Source of the DNA: Tragulus kanchil
Lineage: Eukaryota; Chordata; Mammalia; Artiodactyla; Tragulidae
Direction: 5' to 3'
Length of the DNA stretch: 64,000 nt
Assembly: GCA_022376925.1 (NCBI GenBank)
Contig: JAIOJX010000025.1
Coordinates: forward strand, 6,975,141-7,039,140
The position numbers were made by a program, and so were the translations under genes. The notes under the pieces were generated by a model. The model was not told the DNA's origin, searched no databases, and saw only the letters and a list, made by a program, of their open reading frames with translations. Positions 60,281 through 64,000 of this stretch are shown one piece after another; position 1 is the first letter of the stretch; every line of letters begins with the position of its first letter.

Positions 60281-60544
60281 GGGACTTCCTGGTGGTCCAG
60301 TGGGTAAGGACACCGCCTTGCAGTACAAGGGGCGCCGGTTCGATCCCTGGCCTGGGAAGATCCCACGTGCCGCGGAGCGGCTGGACGGATGTGTTCAACT
60401 ACCCGGCCAGAGCTCTGGAGCGCATGCGCCCAGAGTCAGTGCTCTGCAGCGACAGAGGCCACTAAGATGGGAGGCCCACACATGCCAATGAATAAAAGAT
60501 GGATGAAAATAAGTAAATGAAATACCAATAGAAGTGCCAAAAAA
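60281..60544 (+). mobile_element. tRNA-derived SINE (duplicate)
   Basis: Copy of the 59181 SINE in tandem duplication 17, with the same mismatch in its flanks. Confidence 0.88.
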
Positions 60545-60821
60545 AAAATCTACTGATAAAATGTTTTCCCCCATTTACATCAGATAAATTAGCTAAGGGT
60601 GTACATTATTTGGAAGTTTCACTTATACCTAGGATATTCCTACCCTAACAAAGAGAAAATACTGTATATACCACAAAAACATTTTCTGGCAACCACCTGC
60701 AGTTTGCAGAAAAATATCTGCTTTTCCAGCAGCAAAAAACAAAAGTTTTATGTCTTAATCCCTGGAATCTGTGAATACATGAGCTAATCTGGCAGAACGG
60801 TATTTTGTGTTACCTAGTCCC

Positions 60822-61241
60822 AGTTTACCCTGCTTGCCTCACGACAGGTCAATGAATCCCAGAGAGGCGGTGTTGAGGCAAGGAAAACGACTTTATTCAA
60901 AAAGATAAAGATGGAAGGTTAGTGCCTCAAAATAACCATCTTATTCGGGTCTGGACACCAGGTTTTTATAAGTCAAGATATGAAAGGGGTGAGGAAACAA
61001 AGTAAAATGTCCACTAATCTTGCAAATATCTCCTAGAATGGCAAGCCTCCGGCCAGGGATGTGTTAATTTCTCCCTTCCTTCCATCTATAGGTGGACAGA
61101 GTTCTGAACAGAGGCACTTTAGTTTAACAGTCAGAGAGGTCCCTCCTGCCATAAGGCATGATTATAATAACAAAAGTAACAAAAAAGCAAGTCAAAGAAA
61201 CAGTTTCACCAAGAGGTCAAAATTGGCTTCCTCCTGCAACA
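60822..61241 (-). mobile_element. Endogenous retrovirus LTR, antisense
   Basis: On the minus strand, a U3-like region with a TATA-like TTATAAAAA (about 60964-60972) precedes AATAAAG (signal complement at 60892-60897) and a U5-like stretch CCTTGCCTCAACACCGCCTC. This resembles ruminant ERV LTRs. Ends are approximate; no internal region is visible beside it. Confidence 0.6.
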
Positions 61242-61619
61242 CTTGCAGATGTGATTTTCAAATAGGAAGAGGGCCTGGACTACCCAAGCAAACCCAACGC
61301 TAACAAAGGTCCTTAAAAAAGGGAGAAAAGTCAGAGACAAGAGGTCAGAAAGCAGAAACTGGAGTGAACTGTTGCTTTGAAGAAGAAGGGCCCCAAAGCC
61401 GAGTAATCCAGGTATTTTCTAGAAGCTGGAATAAACAGGAGATGGATTCTCCCCAAAACCTCCAGAAGGGAACAAATCCTAACAACACCCTGAGTTTACT
61501 TGGCACAGTGAGAAGATCTGGGACTTCCAAGCTCTAGAACTGTGAGGTAATAATTTGTGTTATTTTAGGCCACTAATTTACTGATAAATATCTGATGTCT
61601 ATAGTAGAGATCAAATCCT

Positions 61620-62015
61620 GTCTTAGTCATCAACGATTGCAGTCCTTCAACTTGAGCCACTGAGCCCCTTAGGAAGGAAAAGAACATCTACCATCCAGCA
61701 GGTGGCAGACTACAGCCACTCAGGTGTGAAAACACAGGATGCTGGCCCCAGATAGTCGAGGTGCATATCAAAGGAATGATTTCAGTGAGCCCAGATTCCC
61801 ATATCTTCCAGTACAGAGAAAAGCACTAAATTTCTTAACTTGAGATATCTGGTTTTCTTTTGAGTTCAGACTACCTGCCCTTTGTTGCAGAACTTTTATC
61901 TCACCGGATCCCTACTGCTCCCCTCACCTCCCTGGAGCATTTCTCTCTAGGTTACCTGAGATGCTGACTCTAGGATTTGAAGTCCTAAAATGCCTAGATA
62001 AAAAAACTTCACTCT
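61620..62015 (+). mobile_element. LTR-like fragment A (approximate ends)
   Basis: Contains AGAAAAGCACTAAATT (61817-61832), and a 3' part TAGGTTACCTGAGATGCTGACTC then AGATAAAAAAACTTCACTCTC, which resembles the R/U5 end of a ruminant ERV LTR. It shares the 16-base motif with fragment B at 63531-63958. Confidence 0.45.
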
Positions 62016-62720
62016 CCACTATTAGGTTGTATATAATTTTTGTAAGTTGACAATAGATATTTTAATTTTTAGTTTAAAATTCCACACCCCACCCTCCCTC
62101 AAAAAGCTCACACCAAGCTTCAATGGCAAATTCACCAAACATAAGGGAATTTTCAACCAAATCTGTTAATTTCTCCTTCCTTCCATCTATAGGTGGACAG
62201 AGTTCTGAACAGAGGCACTTTAGTTTAACAGTCAGAGAGGTCCCTCCTGCCATAAGGCATGATTATAATAACAAAAGTAACAAAAAAGCAAGTCAAAGAA
62301 ACAGTTTCACCAAGAGGTCAAAATTGGCTTCCTCCTGCAACACTTGCAGATGTGATTTTCAAATAGGAAGAGGGCCTGGACTACCCAAGCAAACCCAACG
62401 CTAACAAAGGTCCTTAAAAAAGGGAGAAAAGTCAGAGACAAGAGGTCAGAAAGCAGAAACTGGAGTGAACTGTTGCTTTGAAGAAGAAGGGCCCCAAAGC
62501 CGAGTAATCCAGGTATTTTCTAGAAGCTGGAATAAACAGGAGATGGATTCTCCCCAAAACCTCCAGAAGGGAACAAATCCTAACAACACCCTGAGTTTAC
62601 TTGGCACAGTGAGAAGATCTGGGACTTCCAAGCTCTAGAACTGTGAGGTAATAATTTGTGTTATTTTAGGCCACTAATTTACTGATAAATATCTGATGTC
62701 TATAGTAGAGATCAAATCCT

Positions 62721-63116
62721 GTCTTAGTCATCAACGATTGCAGTCCTTCAACTTGAGCCACTGAGCCCCTTAGGAAGGAAAAGAACATCTACCATCCAGC
62801 AGGTGGCAGACTACAGCCACTCAGGTGTGAAAACACAGGATGCTGGCCCCAGATAGTCGAGGTGCATATCAAAGGAATGATTTCAGTGAGCCCAGATTCC
62901 CATATCTTCCAGTACAGAGAAAAGCACTAAATTTCTTAACTTGAGATATCTGGTTTTCTTTTGAGTTCAGACTACCTGCCCTTTGTTGCAGAACTTTTAT
63001 CTCACCGGATCCCTACTGCTCCCCTCACCTCCCTGGAGCATTTCTCTCTAGGTTACCTGAGATGCTGACTCTAGGATTTGAAGTCCTAAAATGCCTAGAT
63101 AAAAAAACTTCACTCT
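62721..63116 (+). mobile_element. LTR-like fragment A (duplicate)
   Basis: Second copy of fragment A in tandem duplication 18. Confidence 0.42.
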
Positions 63117-63204
63117 CCACTATTAGGTTGTATATAATTTTTGTAAGTTGACAATAGATATTTTAATTTTTAGTTTAAAATTCCACACCCCACACCCTCC
63201 CCTC

Positions 63205-63530
63205 AAAAAAGCTCACACCAAGCTTCAATGGCAAATTCACCAAACATAGAAGGAAATTTTTCTACCAACTCTACACAGACTTGCACAAGACTGACTAGAT
63301 ATACTTCTCAATTCATTTTTATGAGGGTGGGGTTACTCTGATACCAAAATTAGACAAAAAAAAATATTTCAAGAAAACAGACCAGTATTCCTTGGAACAT
63401 AGAAAGAAAAATCCTCAAACATATATTTGAAAAAAAAAATCCAGCAATATATAAAAACGATGAAGAATTATGACAAAAAATTCCCCGTTCATGCTGGGAA
63501 TGCAAGGTTGTTCAAGATCTGAAAACTGTC
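63205..63530 (+). mobile_element. Old L1 ORF2 fragment (reverse transcriptase region)
   Basis: Diverged L1: AAATTCACCAAACAT, CTCTGATACCAAAATTAGACAAA, CCAGCAATATATAAAAA and GGGAATGCAAGG follow in the order of the reverse transcriptase N-terminal segment seen at 46494-46775. Frame broken. Confidence 0.7.
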
Positions 63531-63958
63531 AACGACAAACTGCTACTTGCCAAGGGCATGTGCCATCTGCCTCAGCTGGGACCCAATCCTGTGCAGCTGA
63601 GACTGCTGACCTTTGACATGCCCTGACGGGAGTTCAGGCTGGATAACCGGAATGAGGAATGAGGCCAGGAAAACTGGCAGAACACTTAAGATATTTTCAT
63701 AAACTGATTCTATGAGTCCAATCCTTGCATCTCCTCAAATCTAGAAAAGCACTAAATTCCTTCCATGGTGACATCCGCTCCTTGTAACTACCAAAAAACC
63801 TTTTGTAAGATAAATGCTAAACTGCATGAACTCTCCTTTCACCAAAATCACACAGACTGACCTTCCTCCACTATGTCTGTGGTGCAATTGCTCAGAGCTA
63901 TCTGAGGTGCTATCTCCCAAGTGGCAATCCTCATTTTGCCTCAGATAAAACTAAGTTT
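63531..63958 (+). mobile_element. LTR-like fragment B
   Basis: Contains AGAAAAGCACTAAATT (63743-63758) as in fragment A. The 3' part GCTCAGAGCTATCTGAGGTGCTATCTCCC and CAGATAAAACTAAG resembles the R/U5 end of ruminant ERV LTRs. 5' boundary uncertain. Confidence 0.5.
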
Positions 63959-63959
63959 C

Positions 63960-64000
63960 GGGGCTTCCCAGTGGTCCAGTGGGTAAAGAGTCTGCCTTGC
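63960..64000 (+). mobile_element. Start of a tRNA-derived SINE (cut by the window end)
   Basis: GGGGCTTCCCAGTGGTCCAGTGGGTAAAGAGTCTGCCTTGC matches the first ~40 bases of the SINE family at 24285 and 39534. Confidence 0.85.

Larger units (their letters stand above)
58642..60859. repeat. Tandem duplication 17 (offset 1100-1105)
   Basis: Bases 58642-59745 are repeated from about 59743 to 60859. Near its end the left copy lacks 13 bases (TTTACCCTGCTTG, present at 60824-60836). The start of the right copy has extra T bases. The first ~75 bases also belong to tandem duplication 16, so this stretch occurs three times. Confidence 0.92.
61062..63248. repeat. Tandem duplication 18 (offset 1101-1102)
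   Basis: Bases 61062-62147 are repeated at 62164-63248. The copies differ by C-run length at the start (CTCCCTTCC versus CTCCTTCC) and by several indels in the last ~60 bases of the left copy (CACCCCACCCTCCC versus CACCCCACACCCTCCC; CATAAGGGAATTTTC versus CATAGAAGGAAATTTTTC). Confidence 0.92.

Noticed and set aside
60892..60897. Polyadenylation signal of a host gene
   Set aside because: It fits an LTR R region better, with a TATA-like box and a U5-like stretch in order; no upstream exons were found.
2413..63248. A new tandem-duplicating element or segmental-duplication mechanism with a ~1.1 kb unit
   Set aside because: The units share no sequence, have no common ends and show end erosion and shingling; unmerged assembly overlaps explain all of this.
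2413..63248. CRISPR array or satellite DNA
   Set aside because: The repeats occur as single pairs of long unique units, without short spaced repeats or multi-copy monomers.
11392..63958. True tRNA genes suggested by B-box-like GGTTCGATCCC motifs
   Set aside because: Each lies in a SINE head; no complete cloverleaf was seen.

Overview
The window is nuclear DNA from a ruminant, most likely a bovid (cattle, buffalo, yak, sheep or goat type). The diagnosis rests on the repeats: BovB (RTE-class) LINE pieces, Bov-tA/Bov-A SINEs, tRNA-derived CHR-type SINEs, and a young ruminant L1 whose 3' end closes with AATAAAGAAT before the poly(A). No host protein-coding gene, rRNA or true tRNA gene can be supported. 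The window is an interspersed-repeat field of intergenic or intronic type. Two weak candidates for host exon or promoter sequence lie on the minus strand near 33.5 kb and 40.6 kb.

The strongest signal is structural. Eighteen complete direct tandem duplications, plus a nineteenth cut by the left edge, are spread along the window. Copy-to-copy offsets are about 1.0-1.12 kb, except one of about 0.67 kb. The units share no sequence with one another, ignore repeat boundaries, are nearly identical within each pair, and differ mainly next to the junctions. In two places a segment only about 2 kb long shares one half with its left neighbour and the other half with its right neighbour. This is what unmerged overlaps between consecutive assembled pieces look like; 19 independent biological duplications are far less likely. 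Collapsing the pairs removes about 19 kb, so the real locus is probably about 45 kb.

Layout. 1-2.3 kb: nested BovB insertions inside an old L1. 2.3-5.8 kb: old L1 ORF2 and 3' UTR. 5.8-11.4 kb: an old L1 with its 5' UTR, an embedded Bov-tA and an antisense CHR-type SINE. 11.4-14.6 kb: CHR-type SINEs. 15-18 kb: unassigned sequence and an antisense L1 3' end. 18.1-20.5 kb: a young 5'-truncated L1 inserted in an old L1. 21-24.5 kb: an old unassigned repeat and several SINEs. 25-28 kb: mostly unassigned. 28.1-28.3 kb: a short young L1 3' end. 29.2-32.7 kb: a MaLR-like LTR and an antisense ERVL-like pol relic. 33-41 kb: unassigned sequence, old L1 and SINEs. 41.0-51.2 kb: a young L1 with its 5' UTR, inflated by three of the duplications (about 7.1 kb after collapse) and broken in both ORFs. 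51-60 kb: unassigned sequence with SINEs and microsatellites. 60.8-64 kb: LTR fragments, an old L1 piece and the start of a SINE.

No element looks autonomous as written: every L1 and BovB ORF carries stops, frameshifts or deletions. Some lesions may be sequence errors, because single-base indels cluster near the junctions. I found no new biological system. The points most worth following are the duplication pattern, the 5'-inverted BovB insertion, a possible promoter architecture in the L1 5' UTR (E2F-like sites, a palindrome and a perfect splice donor), and the two minus-strand exon-like segments.
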